64,000 nt of DNA from Straminergon stramineum (Eukaryota > Streptophyta > Bryopsida > Hypnales > Calliergonaceae), in assembly GCA_963920665.1 (NCBI GenBank), contig OY987265.1, positions 38,879,001 through 38,943,000 on the forward strand, given 5' to 3'. A model generated the notes under the pieces. It saw only the letters and a list, made by a program, of their open reading frames with translations, searched no databases and had not been told where the DNA came from. The position numbers and the translations under genes are program-made. This document shows, one piece after another, positions 1 to 13,095 of this stretch (its first letter is position 1; every line of letters starts with the position of its first letter).

Positions 1-150
1 ATGACTTCACTAATAACCTTGTAAAAATCATGTAGACTTATAAACATCCAATGAATGACTTCACTAGTAAGTTAACCTTGTAAAAACACTACAAACTTAA
101 TTTAACATCCAATGGATGACGTCACTGGTAACTGTAAAAACAAAGAATAC
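1..150. repeat. Degenerate tandem repeat, about 55-60 bp unit, roughly 2.5 copies
   Basis: Three units starting near 1, 55 and 116 each open with ATGACKTCACTA/G, continue with a CTTGTAAAAA tract, and (first two) end in AACATCCAATGRATG. The following stretch (about 130-195) resembles 54400-54470, so this belongs to a dispersed repeat. No coding potential seen. Confidence 0.6.
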
Positions 151-199
151 ACCTATTGATCCAATAATGGGAGTATTTTGGTGATTACCTTGGTCATCC

Positions 200-2168
200 G
201 AAGCTGCATCCTTCCAGGATTAAAATGTCCACTTCCTGCAAAATTAATCTGCAGAAGAATTTGAAAAATAAAATCAGAGCAACAAGAAATTCAGGACTCA
301 CTCAGGCGGGAGTCATGAGTTCATCATTCAGGATCAACTGATGAATGTCCTTCGATTGTTGATCGTAGCAAATCCTACCCGCTTATCTTTTGAGTAATAA
401 TAATCATGAAATCATTTTTTTATAGACAAACAATTGCTGGCAAGAAGTGCCCAAACCAGCGATCCCAAAATTGGCTAAATTTCGCTCTGTTGCTACTTAA
501 TTTTTCATGCCCTCAGTGTTAAATTCAAAAAAAATCTTCCAAAAATGAACATTTGGCTAATTTTCCTAAACTCGTACTAGGATCATTGGCCCAAACTTAC
601 AAACACATGTGTCTGAGCAAATAGGACTACATGTATCATTCATCATCTCAGGTGGGTTCCCCCGAAACCACCATTTTTTTGGCTACTGTGTGTACTGCGT
701 AGTTGCTATTATTAGACTGGTCAAATTTTCATTGATTTTCTTGTTTGCAAGTGAAAGGAGGTTCCAACGCACCAAAGAACACCACATTTGGATACTGTAT
801 GCAAAAGTTATCAAGGGTCAAAGTTTTCTGGGTAGGAGTTTTGAAATCGTATCCTCAACAAATGTAAATATTGATTTTGGAGATGTACACAAAGTGATGA
901 TGGCAGGTTTAGATAGGGTGTGCTTTTGGGTGCACACACCTTAACGATTCACAAAATCTTTGTAGGGATATTTGTGCAGTTGACAAATTAGTGAGGGTGC
1001 AAATTAAATAGTAGGAATAAAAATGGGATATCAATATGATAGAGTAATATTTCACCTTGAACTTGATTCAAAAATATACATACAATGTGACTTTCGTATA
1101 TTAGGATAGTAATGACTAATTGGAAAAATCAATGTAGAGTGGAAAGTTATCTTTATTGTAGTGATGAAAATACTTTAGTTACATCCACAAACATAGAAGA
1201 AGAATACAAAATATGGATGGAAGTGTGTTTATCTATGACGAAGTGAGTACATTCATCTAAAGGCCAATATCACCCCAATATTTTCTAGCAATTGGAAGAT
1301 TTCATCTACTATAAAATAAGGAATATATTATTGAATATTTCATAGAATTTTCTTTGTATTGCCTTTGTATGAGTTATTGTCAGGCCAAAAAAATACCTTG
1401 GCATAAGAAATGAAAAGCGATGAACATGGTAAAATTGATCCTTTCAATTGGTCATAATTTAGGTACTCAAATTGTGAATAATTTATAAAGTTTTGTAATA
1501 TTGTGAAATATTACATATAAGAGAGACAAAAAGAACATTGATTTACACAATTGAAGAGGTTACAATATTGGAGCCAATACAAAGTTGATAGTTTTCTTTA
1601 TTTTTGATAGTTAGTAAAACTTATGTATACACTATTTTCCACACAATGAAGAGTACAAAGACATGCGTTTATCGTATTTGCAATAAACACATTAGCCTAC
1701 TTTAATCCAAATATGTTCAAAATAATTAACTTTTGTAAAATAGTTACATATGCACTAATAGGATAAACCTATGTACATGGGTTTAGAGTTGTAAACTAAA
1801 TGGCCAAGAAGTCCTTTAAAACATATCTAATATTGCTATTTGAACTAAGTAAGTTCATTCCCACTACCCTAACTTGTATTATTAATGAGTTTGCATAATT
1901 TGTATTAAATGACAAGATTAGTGTCACTAGAACATTTTTTGGGAGAAATTGGTACAATATATTAATATTTTAGTGTATATAATAATAAGACAACCAATGT
2001 AGTATTTGATACAATTCTAATGTACTATAATATTCATTTTTTAAACTTTCAAACATTGATGTTTAAAAAGAAGATATTAAATATAAAAATTAAAGATTAT
2101 CGACAAGTTGAATTTAGAAAAAAATCATAGGGCTTTGTTGAATTAATTTAAAAGCATTTAGTTTTGAA
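200..2168. other. AT-rich intergenic DNA, no gene recognised
   Basis: The longest open frame here (609-944, +) is hydrophobic, has no recognisable domain and no supporting splice structure. I do not call it a gene. No RNA gene was recognised. Confidence 0.6.
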
Positions 2169-2390
2169 CACTACTAGAAAAAGGAGTGTTTTAAGTGAGC
2201 TTTTAAGTATAGACCTAGACATAAAATTATAAGTATTGACCTTAGAGGAGATTTTCAATAAAAATTTACTAAAAATACATGAGTTTCTATGAAATTTTTA
2301 TTGAGAATCTCCTTGAAGGTCATTACTTATAATCTTATGTCTAGGTCTATACTTAAAAGCTCACTTAAAACACCCCTTTTTCTTGTAGTG
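2169..2390. mobile_element. CACTA-type MITE with long inverted arms
   Basis: The 222-bp element starts CACTACTAGAAAAAGG and ends with the complementary CCCTTTTTCTTGTAGTG. The arms stay complementary far inward: the GTGAGCTTTTAAGTATAGAC block pairs with GTCTATACTTAAAAGCTCAC near the other end. It is flanked on both sides by GAA, the 3-bp target duplication typical of CACTA (En/Spm) elements. No transposase is encoded, so it is non-autonomous. Confidence 0.85.
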
Positions 2391-4347
2391 GAAAATCATT
2401 CAATTATTTCAAATTTTGTCTCATGGGTCTTAGCCATAATTATGACACCTTCCACAACTACCCTTCCTCCCATGTACTTTGTCTTCTTCTGGCATCCCAT
2501 GGAGAGAAATAATAGAAGATTTAGAAAGAAAGTTAAGTAGATAATCAAATTCAAGCACTCTCCAAAACCTCTAGGATTCATGTCTTTCGATTGTTCTTTC
2601 CAACGTAGTATATCTAGTTGATGAGTCTTCCGAACTACAATCATCAATCTCTACTACTTCCACTATGTTTCAATAAGTGGAGTTTACAAGTACAATATCC
2701 AAAGAAGGTATATGAACCTCACAATGCGGCACACCTATGTATAGTTGAAGATCCACCATACTAAATTGCCTACTAGAAAACAAATTGTACCTTGGATTCT
2801 AAGTGCGTCAAAGGTATTGGAAGAACAATGACATGATCCATAAAAGGCCTTTGTTAGGGCTACATTTTTGTAGTGACAATGTTCAAGGGACCTAACCTCT
2901 CACTCAACCTTCCACAACTTCAATCTCATGTATCACACTTCTCTTTAAGATTACAATGTTATATAATAAATTGTCCCTATACCTGAACCTTGCACAAAAA
3001 TAGTTGCCTAATCCTCCTATTGCAAAAGTACTAACGCAAGGGCACCCAAATTCTTGTGTGAAATCCCATATCCATATATGATCACAATAAGGGATGATGG
3101 TCCTTTAGACCTCTTCTAGGCAATGATTTTAGAAATCACAATCTTGGAAGAGAGAGAGAAGATAGGAGCTCCAAGCAAGTTTTCCTACCCTTAGTCAAGC
3201 ATTTGCACTAACTAGCCCAATGACTACATTTATATGTGAAAGGAAGTATTTGATGAAGGACTAGGCTTGTTGTTGCATATGGTAGTGGCGCAACCGGGTA
3301 GATCTGAATTTGTACAAGCTCATGCCCAAACTATATCAAACCTACCAAACTAGAATGAAATAAAGCATTAGATTTGTGTCTCGTTAAATAGCTTTACTAA
3401 TTTAGAGGTCTCATTGTTGGTTCACCATAGAAGGCAATTGCAAAATTGCATTCTAAAATTCTATTGGACTCTATTACTTTCAAGAACTTCATTGTATCTA
3501 ATTTGATGACAAATCTTCTAATCACAAAATTGGATTCCTAATGTTTGACATTCCCTAGATATCAAATAATTTCCCTTCCATATACTTTTCATTTTGGCAT
3601 GCTTCAAACCATTCTTGAACTAATTGGACAACCGCATTTATGGAATAAATCATAAGTTTGTAGAGTGATTTAAAATCTATTAGAATGATGGAGAGAATAT
3701 TGAAGAAGATTGTGGATGAATCCATTAAATAGTTAAAGAAAATGAAAAACTTATAGGAATCAAAGGGATATCTCTATTCACAAGGTAATTAAGGTAAATA
3801 TCTTTGTAAATAGAAAAGATTCTTCAATAACTTATATAATATTGTACTCAAGAATATTATATCTTATTTTCAAAATACCAACAATATATTCCTCTATACT
3901 TCCAATTAGACAAAAACAATGTCTAAAGAGGATGAACACATTTAGACAATAAGGTCATCAAATTGTAGAGAAAATACAAGATATGATATTAGAAAAGACA
4001 TCGGGGTCTAAAGTTTGGAGGACACTAAATCCTCCATTTGAAGTGGGACCAGTAGGGTGAATTTATCTTGTGGGAAAACATAAGTCACTTTTTGATTTGC
4101 CACACATGATAAAATTTGCCAATTTTGAATTCTTACTTTATTTGCAATCAAAGACCCCAAATTAGCTAGGAGAAAAAATTTACACAGCTCAAAATAGGGG
4201 CCTTTTTTGTCACAATTTGCCCCCAAGAACACAAAATTCACCCTGATGATCCCACTTTGAATGGAGGATTTAGCGTCCTTCCTAAAATTCAGGAAGAGAA
4301 CAAGGATGTGATATTACAAAAGACAGTAGGGTCTAAGGTTTTAGGAA
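2391..4347. other. AT-rich intergenic DNA with one dispersed repeat
   Basis: No gene seen. The stretch 4095-4215 (ATGATAAAATTTGC... through CCCCAAATTAG...) recurs near 20060-20190, so it is a dispersed repeat. Overlapping open frames on both strands look like chance. Confidence 0.55.
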
Positions 4348-4506
4348 TTGATAAGAGGATGTGATATTAGAGAACGCGATAGATATTATACTTATTATAC
4401 TATTATAGAGGTCTGTATCGAATTCGTCCCACGGAGAACCTGTGTTGGACCTGCGCAACCGCCTTTTTCACTTGAAGATCTTCCAACTTCCGCAACCATT
4501 GCGACT

Positions 4507-4629
4507 ATGGCACCTCAAATGCCTTACTCTGCGTCTTCCCAATCCTTCAGACCCAGCTGCCCCTTGCAGCAATTCATCTGCAATTTGAAATCTCGCAGCA
4601 GAAATCTCGAACTCTGGCGTCTCTATTGA
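4507..4629 (+). promoter_or_regulatory. Possible uORF in the leader of the ABCB gene
   Basis: An ATG at 4507 opens a 40-codon frame that closes at 4629, about 110 bases before the main ATG. It would reduce translation of the main frame only if transcription starts upstream of 4507, which I cannot tell. Base composition becomes less AT-rich from about 4430, consistent with a leader. Confidence 0.25.
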
Positions 4630-4742
4630 TGCATTTGCTAATTCTTTTCACAGTTTCTTCAACAGCTATTCAATTCATGCCCACTCTAACAGTCCATTGA
4701 GGTTTTCATGACCGAATTCTGTGTCGTTGCGATCAATTTGCA

Positions 4743-7700
4743 ATGGCTCTGCTCTCGATGAGCTTCCAAATTCCCAGCAGCATGACAGGAGCAGCGATGG
4801 GCTCCGGATTGCTTATGAGTTCACGAAAATTTCCTGTGTACACAGGTTTAGGGTTTGGCAATTCAAGGCGTTTCGACAGCAAACTTCACAGTAGAATGTA
4901 TAGAGTCGCTCCGTTGCAATGGGATAACGACGCTGGGATTCGGTGGAGTTCGCGGAGAATTAGCAGAGTCGACAGTAGAGCATCTTCCGGTCGCTGCAGT
5001 GTGAGTGGAGTAAATGGCATTGCGGATTTGAGTAATGGTAAGCCACCGTGGAATTTTGTGATTCCTCTGAAGAGGACGTTTCCGCTCATCCGGCCCTTCG
5101 TTTTAGCTGAGAAAGGATTGATTCTTCGGGGCTGGTTTTGTACGGCAATCTCTGTGTTTGCGCTCTTTCTAAGCGTTCCGCGAATCGGTGATCTGTCGGA
5201 GCTGCTAGCGAAGGGCGATTTGCAGCAGTTGTTTCCGAAGGCGGGGCAAATTCTGGCGCTGCTGATGGTGAGGTCCGTCGCTCAGTTTTGGCAGCAAGCG
5301 TTACTGTGGGAAGCCGCCTTGAAAATCACGTACAAACTACGGGCGTATGTGTACGAGAGAGTGCTGAAACGGGACATGGAGTATTTCGAAGGGGGCGAAG
5401 GGGCCGCCGCTTCTGGTGATGTCGCCTTTCGGTTGACAGCTGAGGCGGAAGATGTTGGCGATACGGTCCATTCTCTTCTCTATGTAAGAAAGAATGATTC
5501 CTCTCCGTTTTTTTGAATTTCTGTCGGAATTTCCAAGGAACTGTTGCCGCCATCTCATTCTTCTCAATGCAATTACTGATTATTTATCAATTACTGTTTT
5601 TTCCACATTTGTTTTCACTGGCTGGAAACAGACCTCACTGTCTGTGGTCGCGGATACTGTTTGCGTCACTTTAAGCATTTTAACCAATATGTAGGAGTGT
5701 GCTTTCATTGGGACGTCACTCAATAGAGATCACAGAAGAGATCACTTTGGATACAAAGAGCCAAACTCTCTTGAGATCAAACTGTTAGATCACTCAATGC
5801 ATTGGATGATTTCAGATGCAAATCATTCAATGTGGGAAGGTTGTAGACCACTATTGAAGGGATAGTAGGCAACTGATATCCATTCTAAGATGAGTGACCA
5901 TAGACATTTAGCCATGTCATGCGTACATCCGACGTACTATTTGAAGTGTAACCAAGTGCACATGAGTAGTTTGTTGCTAACGGGGGCCAGTTTTGGAGAC
6001 AACATGAGGTGGCTATCAGTTTTAGTGTCCTCTACCTTAGAGCTGTATGGGTTTTTTAATAATCTTAGCTGTTGCAATTCATCTAGGTCAGGTTGAGGTC
6101 ATTCTTGCTTTGTTTGAAAATTTGAATCTAGGCGGTTGATGAACCGTGTGTGTGTTTTCAGATGTGCGGGCCAGCTGCTCTTCAGTTGCTATCCATGGGT
6201 TACCGGATGGTTACATTGAGCCCAATCCTCTCGTTAGCTACCATATCAGTAAGTACACATGTTCCCTCGTAGTGTAATCCCCTTAAGAGGTACTCTAAAA
6301 AACTTACCGGGTTTAAACCTTGTTAATTACCATGCATATAAGGCAGCTAGGTTTTCTAACACCTCTTGGAGATGGGTTCTCTAGTATTGTTTGCACTAAT
6401 ACGTCAAGCAGAATTTGGATCCTTTCCTCGTTTTATGTTTGATTTGTAATTAATTTGTTTGTTAGGAGCACATCGTGCTGATCATATGCATTGTAACTTA
6501 TACTTTTCAGGTGGTACCTTTCATGTTTGCTGTTATAGCTGTATTGGGAGAGAAATTACGACAACTTGCAAAAAATGCACAAACAAGCATTGCAGGCATC
6601 TCTGCATATTTAAATGAGGTATGGTATAATACTTTGGTACAATTGAGCCCTCTTGCATTCATGTTCTACTCTGATTATGACCTTCACATTGGGTACGATT
6701 TTGAGCTTGAATCTGTACGTTTATCTAATTGTAAATTTCCGCTATTATTCCGAGGGGATTCTAGATGACCTAGCCGCATTAAACCTTGCCAACTGTAACG
6801 CCATTTAAAGGTTGTTTCAATTGTAAACCCTACCAATTGTAACCCTGCTTAGAGTACCTCTAGGGAGTGGGTTTTTACTAGTGTTCAAAAGAACTATTTG
6901 GGAATAAGGTGTCCATCGACCTTGAAGAAAACCTTGCTTCTAAGAAAGCCTCATGGTCTTAGGGACAATGCAAAAGTTTTGTGGATAGTTGGTGTGGTTC
7001 TATTTGTATATTTCTACTTGTGATGCGTAGTTTGGGTTGAACTTATGGCATGTTTTCTGTGTTCAGGTTCTGCCCGCAATGTTTGTGGTAAAATCACATG
7101 CAGCGGAGGGCTTTGAAAGTAGAAAATTTGAGAGACTCGCAAGGGCGGACTGGCAAGCACACTTGGGGAAGAAGAGGATGAAGGCTTTTATCCCTGAAAT
7201 CATCACTGCTGTTTATGCAGTTACAATTATTGCGCTCTTCGGTGTAGGTACATGGATTATATCGCTGGGAAAGTTTGATGGCGCCGGCATGGTTTCCTTT
7301 GTAACATCGCTGGTCCTTCTGATTGAACCTATTCAGGTGAGTGATCTTCTAAAGAGGGTTTGCTGTTATCTAAATCAAGCTTGCTTATATATCTTATTAC
7401 CCTATTTCAGTAGTGTGATGCGGTTTGCAGCGTATCACTATTCAAGAAGAATGCGAAATTATCTAACGCATTTTGACATTTCTGTATGTTCTCACATAAT
7501 GGAGACAGTTGAGCCCTAACCTATTATTTTGAACCAGGCTATGGGTAAAGCTTATAATGAGTTGAAGCAAGGAGAACCAGCTATCGAACGACTTTTTGAT
7601 CTGACAATCTATAAACCGAAGGTTTGACTGATAATGCATCTCATGATTTACTACGGCCATGTTGTTTTCTGAGGGGTTTTCAGGTATTTTCTTTAATAGA

Positions 7701-9822
7701 CAGATGACCTTCATCTTTCGCATCGTGCTTCTGACGGATTAATCTCTTCATTTTCTTTTTACACAGTCTGCGTCGTCTATAACTTGATTTCGTACATCAT
7801 ACAGGTAGTGGAGCAGAAAAGCTCAGCAACACTGGAGAAGGTCGCAGGGGAAATAGAATTCTGTAATGTGGCCTTTCGGTACAAGGACACTTCCAGATGG
7901 GTTTTGAATGATTTCTCCTTGAAAGTCCATGCGGGAGAGACAGTGGCACTCGTAGGTTCCTCGGGAAGTGGGAAAAGCACCTTAGCGAAGTTGCTGCTCC
8001 GCCTCTACGACCCTGTTCAAGGTGACTGATTAGATGATCAGGCTGTCCTTTTCTGTAGTGATGGTACTGCCAATTAGGGTTGATGATCTAGTCTCCTTGT
8101 CTCTCTGTTGTGGTCTGAAATTGTTGATGAGGTAATTTTTTGCTCACTCTGTTTTCGATCTCTTACTCGACTTCAGATTGTAGAAAACCCTACCCCAAAA
8201 TCTGTTCCAAGAAATGTAGTTGGCATTTGAAATTGCCTTAAACGGCTCTCAGTTGGTAGGGTTTATCTAATTTAATTATAACTCTTAAACTTTAGCGGTA
8301 TTCATCATAAAATAGCATTTGTCATCTTGTCTTGTATTCAGGTTAATTGGAAGACTCTTTTGCTCAGATGCTGTACATTTTGTTTAATTGGGATGTTGAA
8401 GGCCTGTACCTCTGAATGTGCAGGATGTATACGGATCGATGGGCATGACGTACGCGACTTTGACTTGAAGAGTTTAAGGAAACTCGTTGCAATCGTTCCT
8501 CAAGATACGGTATGCATTTCCCGCTCGTGAAGTTGCTGGTTGAGGTTTGATCTTTAGTTTTTTTTCAGGGTGTGATTGACACTGTGGTTATGGCTGACAG
8601 ACGTTGTTCACTGGAACGGTGGCAGAGAATATTGCCTATGGGGATATGAGTGAAGCATTTGACATGGAAAGAATAAAAGAAGCTGGGCGAATGGCTAATG
8701 CTGATGTTTTTGTCAAGCATCTTCCTCATGGTTACAATACATATTTGGGTGACCGTGCTACAACCCTCAGTGGTGGACAACGTCAGAGGTATTTTCTCTT
8801 TATTCAGTGTGGATCTATATGTCAGTTTGATCCGCACCCTCATCTGCCTTTAAAAATATGCTCCCCTACTACCTACCGTTTTTCCATCATCTGAGTTTTT
8901 TTCAAGAGTCTCTCAATAGTCTAAGGGATGCAGAAGGAGACAGGGAAGATCAGATTTGATCCCAAGGTCCACCACCTTACCCCTCACCTATGTTTAAATT
9001 TGGAGAATTTTTTATACTTGATAGACTGCATGGTAGTAAAAAAGTTAATTGGAATTCACGCTGCTCGTGTGTTCCCAGTGAGTTTTTTAATATAATATTT
9101 TTTCGGTTGTCTTCTTTGTGATCAGGCTGGCCATAGCTAGAGCGGTTTACCAGGGGGCTTCAATTCTGATATTGGATGAATCGACCTCTGCTCTTGATAA
9201 CAAATCAGAGAAGCTGGTGCAGGAAGCCTTGGAAAGCCTGATGATTGACCACACTGTGGGTTTCCTCTTCCTGAATATGTTATTTAACGGCATTTGAATC
9301 TTGTGATCTGATCTTGTATTGCAGCCAGTCGGAACTATGCTGTGCTTCATGATCTATGGAGTAGATTTAACTTTGCAAGACTACAGTTGCAGATTACACT
9401 GTTAATGCTAATTGGAGATGGCTTCAATATTTCCTGCAATCTTCACTTTTCATGGATAGTACGGAGTAGCATGTGGTGTGGGCTTCACTGAGTGACCTCA
9501 TCAGTGTAGTTCATGGGATCTCCGAAACCTGGTTTAGCTATTGATGAATTTCATGTGTGCAAAATCATTATGTCCTCTTTCAATTTTGCATCTGTACTAA
9601 TTTTGGGTTCACGTCCTGTAGGTATTCGTTATTGCTCACCGACTTGAAACAGTGCGACGGGCTGATCGAATTTTCTTGTTAGATGGTGGCAAGTTGGTTG
9701 AAGAGGGGACTCACTCAACTTTACTTGCAAAAGGTGGCCACTATGCATCTTTGTACTCCACACAGGAAAACATTTTACTGCATAGAACCCCCAGCCAAAC
9801 GTTCACAGAAAATGTTCTGTAA
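4743..9822 (+). CDS. ABCB26: Half-size ABC transporter, ABCB26/TAP1-like, probably plastid envelope
   Basis: Ten coding exons join in frame to 703 aa: 4743-5483, 6162-6248, 6511-6618, 7067-7336, 7538-7621, 7805-8021, 8424-8509, 8601-8788, 9126-9255, 9622-9822. All introns are GT-AG. Residues 1-95 are Ser/Arg-rich with few acids, like a chloroplast transit peptide. One transmembrane domain follows, with hydrophobic stretches near residues 120-145, 170-190, 260-290, 345-365 and 380-400. The nucleotide-binding domain has Walker [10 protein letters not shown] (481-489), Q-loop Q529, signature LSGGQ (587-591), Walker B ILILDE (607-612), D-loop SALD and switch H643. A half-transporter of this type must dimerise. 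The linker [18 protein letters not shown] is typical of Arabidopsis ABCB26 rather than ABCB28. The substrate is unknown. Walker B reads DEST where most relatives read DEAT; the catalytic Glu is intact. Family assignment is firm; ortholog identity and location are inferred. Confidence 0.95.
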
Positions 9823-10210
9823 TCTTCTGATTGTATCATATAAGTGATGATTTTTTTCACTTCTGTTAAGAAAGGTTGAATTGCACGTGCCTTTCAGATT
9901 TCCAATCAGACGTATGACAGTGAATCACGTCTTGTTTGGTCTTACATGGACACACGCTTGGACCTTTTGATTGCTCACCTATCATATTAAGTACGCAATA
10001 TCAGAACTTAGTTGTGTCACAAAATCCGTCACAATTTCATCCTAGAGAAATATCATCCAGTTATTTCATCTTATGTTAACCTAGAGCACGACAAGCATTC
10101 CTATAAATTGTCATGCACACATTTCCCCTATCTCTTACTTCTCTTGCAATATATATTTGACTAGTAAATTTTAATGGTGCAAATCCACTTGGTCGCATAA
10201 CATTAGGAAG

Positions 10211-10658
10211 CTAGTTAGAGGTTCCCCATAATAAATTGTTCCCCACAATGAATTGTCTAACTCTTAACCTTAAGCAAAATGAGATGAGCATTTGGTTGCA
10301 TAACACTATGAAGCTACTCAAAGGTTCCCCATAATAAATTGTTTGACTCTTGAGATGAGCTAGTTAGAGGTTCCCCATAATAAATTGTTCCCCACAATGA
10401 ATTGTCTAACTCTTAACCTTAAGCAAAATGAGATGAGCATTTGGTTGCATAACACTATGAAGCTACTCAAAGGTTCCCCATAATAAATTGTTTGACTCTT
10501 GAGATGAGCTAGTTAGAGGTTCCCCATAATAAATTGTTCCCCACAATGAATTGTCTAACTCTTAACCTTAAGCAAAATGAGATGAGCATTTGGTTGCATA
10601 ACACTATGAAGCTACTCAAAGGTTCCCCATAATAAATTGTTTGACTCTTGAGATGAGC
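10211..10658. repeat. Tandem array, 3 copies of a 149-bp unit
   Basis: Units start at 10211, 10360 and 10509, each with CTAGTTAGAGGTTCCCCATA. They appear nearly identical, implying recent duplication. Each unit contains two copies of GGTTCCCCATAATAAATTGTT, so the unit itself arose from a smaller duplication. It lies about 390 bp after the ABCB stop codon. Confidence 0.9.
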
Positions 10659-12733
10659 AAGTGACACATGGTTCTTTTATGTCATTTATCAATGGCATCC
10701 CTATTGAATTGGTTGATAATGTTATTATATGCCATTCAATGGTATAAGCTACATTGCTTTGTGTTGTTAGTGTGTTTTATGAAATAAATTTACATATAGC
10801 TATAACTTTTTACAAGGAAGGAATATTTTTACCAATGATATTTGCAATGATTCTTCAACATGAATAGCATTAGTACACATAGAAGGGGTACAAATATTCT
10901 TTCCTTGTAAAAAATCATAATCATGCATAAGTTCAATTCGTAACATGCATTGATAGGACAAATCAATGTTCATAATTAATAACCTTGCACATCATATGAT
11001 TTTGAAGAGTAAAAAATTAATATGATAAGGTTAGAAAATTGGGTTTTGTAGCTTTTTAAACTTCAAACTAAGTTGGAGGAAAAAAGGAAGATGGCCGTTG
11101 GTATTTAGTGCTCTTTGATAGAGCTTACATCAACAAATTTTCTTATAAGCCTTAATGACTCCCTTAGACCCTATGCCCCCCTCATTAGTAAAATAATGTC
11201 ATCCAAACAATCAACTAGTGTCCAATGTGATGTAATCCTTGAGGAACTATTTGTCTAATTTTCATGTCCTATTATTAACAATTAATATTCTACGAAGGAT
11301 CCATGACTCATTCCGATGATGTAATAGATTTAGCTAATAAGTCATGAAATGTTGTCTTTCACCTTACCCTCTTTTAATTTTACTAATAGATTTAGCCAAT
11401 AAGTCGTAAAATGTTGTCTTTCACTTTACACTCTTTTAATTTTTATTCTTAGATTGCAATTGAATTCTTCTTGAAATTGTATTTGTTATGGACTAAAAAC
11501 AACACAAGATTGCATGCAATTTAATCACATTGAGTTGCCTTCACATGAATAAGATTTTGGTTTTACTCTTACAACTCTCATCCTCAAAAGGGGGGGCAAA
11601 CATTTATTAAGGGTAATACCAAAACCTCAATGTAAAGAGAAGACAATACATTGTGATAGAATTTATGCAATCATGCCTTATTCTCATTTCCATAAAAAAT
11701 ACTTATTGATTAGGATTTCAAATTTGAGCTTAAATAAGAATTAAAAAGAAAACCAAATCAAGCACAAAACTTCATGACTAATAGTCCACCAAGTGTAACA
11801 ACTTTTTTGGAAATCAATATTGCCTACTGATTTCTTTTCAAAATATTAAAAAAATTCCATGAGTTTATCTTTGAAACATCACAACTAGCACCTCTAGCCA
11901 AATTTCCAATGTATTTTTAAAACTTATGAGTTTTAGGGGTTAAAATGGTCACATCTACCTATACCACAAAATTAGCTAATTAGATCATTATTCTTGAAGT
12001 TGTATTGGAAAAAACTCTAGTAGAAAAGTGTGACAAGAAATAGTATTGGTTTTCTTTGCAACTCCCTATTTTTGCACAATAAAGATTCCTCTAGAGGATG
12101 AACAGTTCTATATTCAATATGTTCTCCATCAAAAAACTTGTTTAGAAAAACTATAGGACTCTACATTGACTTATATATCCTATTAGTGAAGGTGAAAAAT
12201 TCTTGTCACAATGAAAATTGTGAAAAATAATACTATACAAAATAAATTTTTCAACCTACCATAATTTCAAATATGGTGACTTTAATAGATTAGTGTCACA
12301 TATACTAGTGGGATAAATCATTGTAGTGATTGGTAAAGAATTATATATTATCTTTACTCTATCATGGTATTGTTAGGTTTGCACATGAACTTTTCATAGC
12401 TAAATTTGATTCTATTAAAACTAAGTTAGTTGCAATGCAACATCACCAAAAATGTTTTCATCATGTTTCAAAGTTTCATTGAAGAGATATTTGGATGTTA
12501 TTTGGATTTAACATGAACAAATGAATGAAATTTTGTGTACATGAAAACATGGCACATGAAACCATGATACAATTTTCATTTAATACAAGAGATAAGAGAC
12601 AAGAAAAATTTGGGTTAAGCAAGAATAGGTGAATGAAAAAATATGTCAATGAAAACATGACACATGACAGCATGACAAAATTTGCTTGTAGTTTAAGAAA
12701 TGGAGTATATATGACACATCTTATTGGCTACAC
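10659..12733. other. AT-rich intergenic DNA, no gene recognised
   Basis: No domain-bearing reading frame and no RNA gene seen. Around 12520-12680 there is an imperfect tandem repeat containing ATGAAAACATGRCACATGA twice, about 120 bp apart. Confidence 0.5.
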
Positions 12734-13004
12734 TTAACTCGTGAGCATCACAGAGAAAACTACATAAGTGAAGAGCTTTTTTAGTTGGATCTAGAAAATC
12801 CAGAATAATTTGAGAACTACTTGGTTATTGAAGTTTTTACCATTGAGATTAGAAGCCAAATTATTAATGAGTACAAATTTTCAATTTACAAGAGAATCCA
12901 CCATGTGGATTTCAAGATTATAATATTTGATGAACTTGGTATTTTACAATTCTTGTTTTCTCATAATCCAAAAACAAACATCCACTCTGATGTATAGGGG
13001 TTAA
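12734..13004. mobile_element. TTAA-flanked element, family M copy 1 (about 271 bp)
   Basis: It runs from CTTAACTCGTGAGC to TATAGGGGTTAA. The interior (GATCTAGAAAATCCAGAATA..., GAGAATCCACCATG...) is shared with 39071-39285. The left terminus is degenerate. It is placed in the same TTAA group as the longer elements nearby; no coding capacity. Confidence 0.55.
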
Positions 13005-13095
13005 TGTAGTGAAGTGCAATTTTTGAAAAAATAAAATAAAAACATAGTCATGATAATGAAATTTATATGACTAATGAAATTTTGGAATATTTCTA

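Noticed and set aside
609..944. 111-codon plus-strand frame
   Set aside because: No domain, no supporting splice sites, and the surrounding composition is that of the intergenic DNA.
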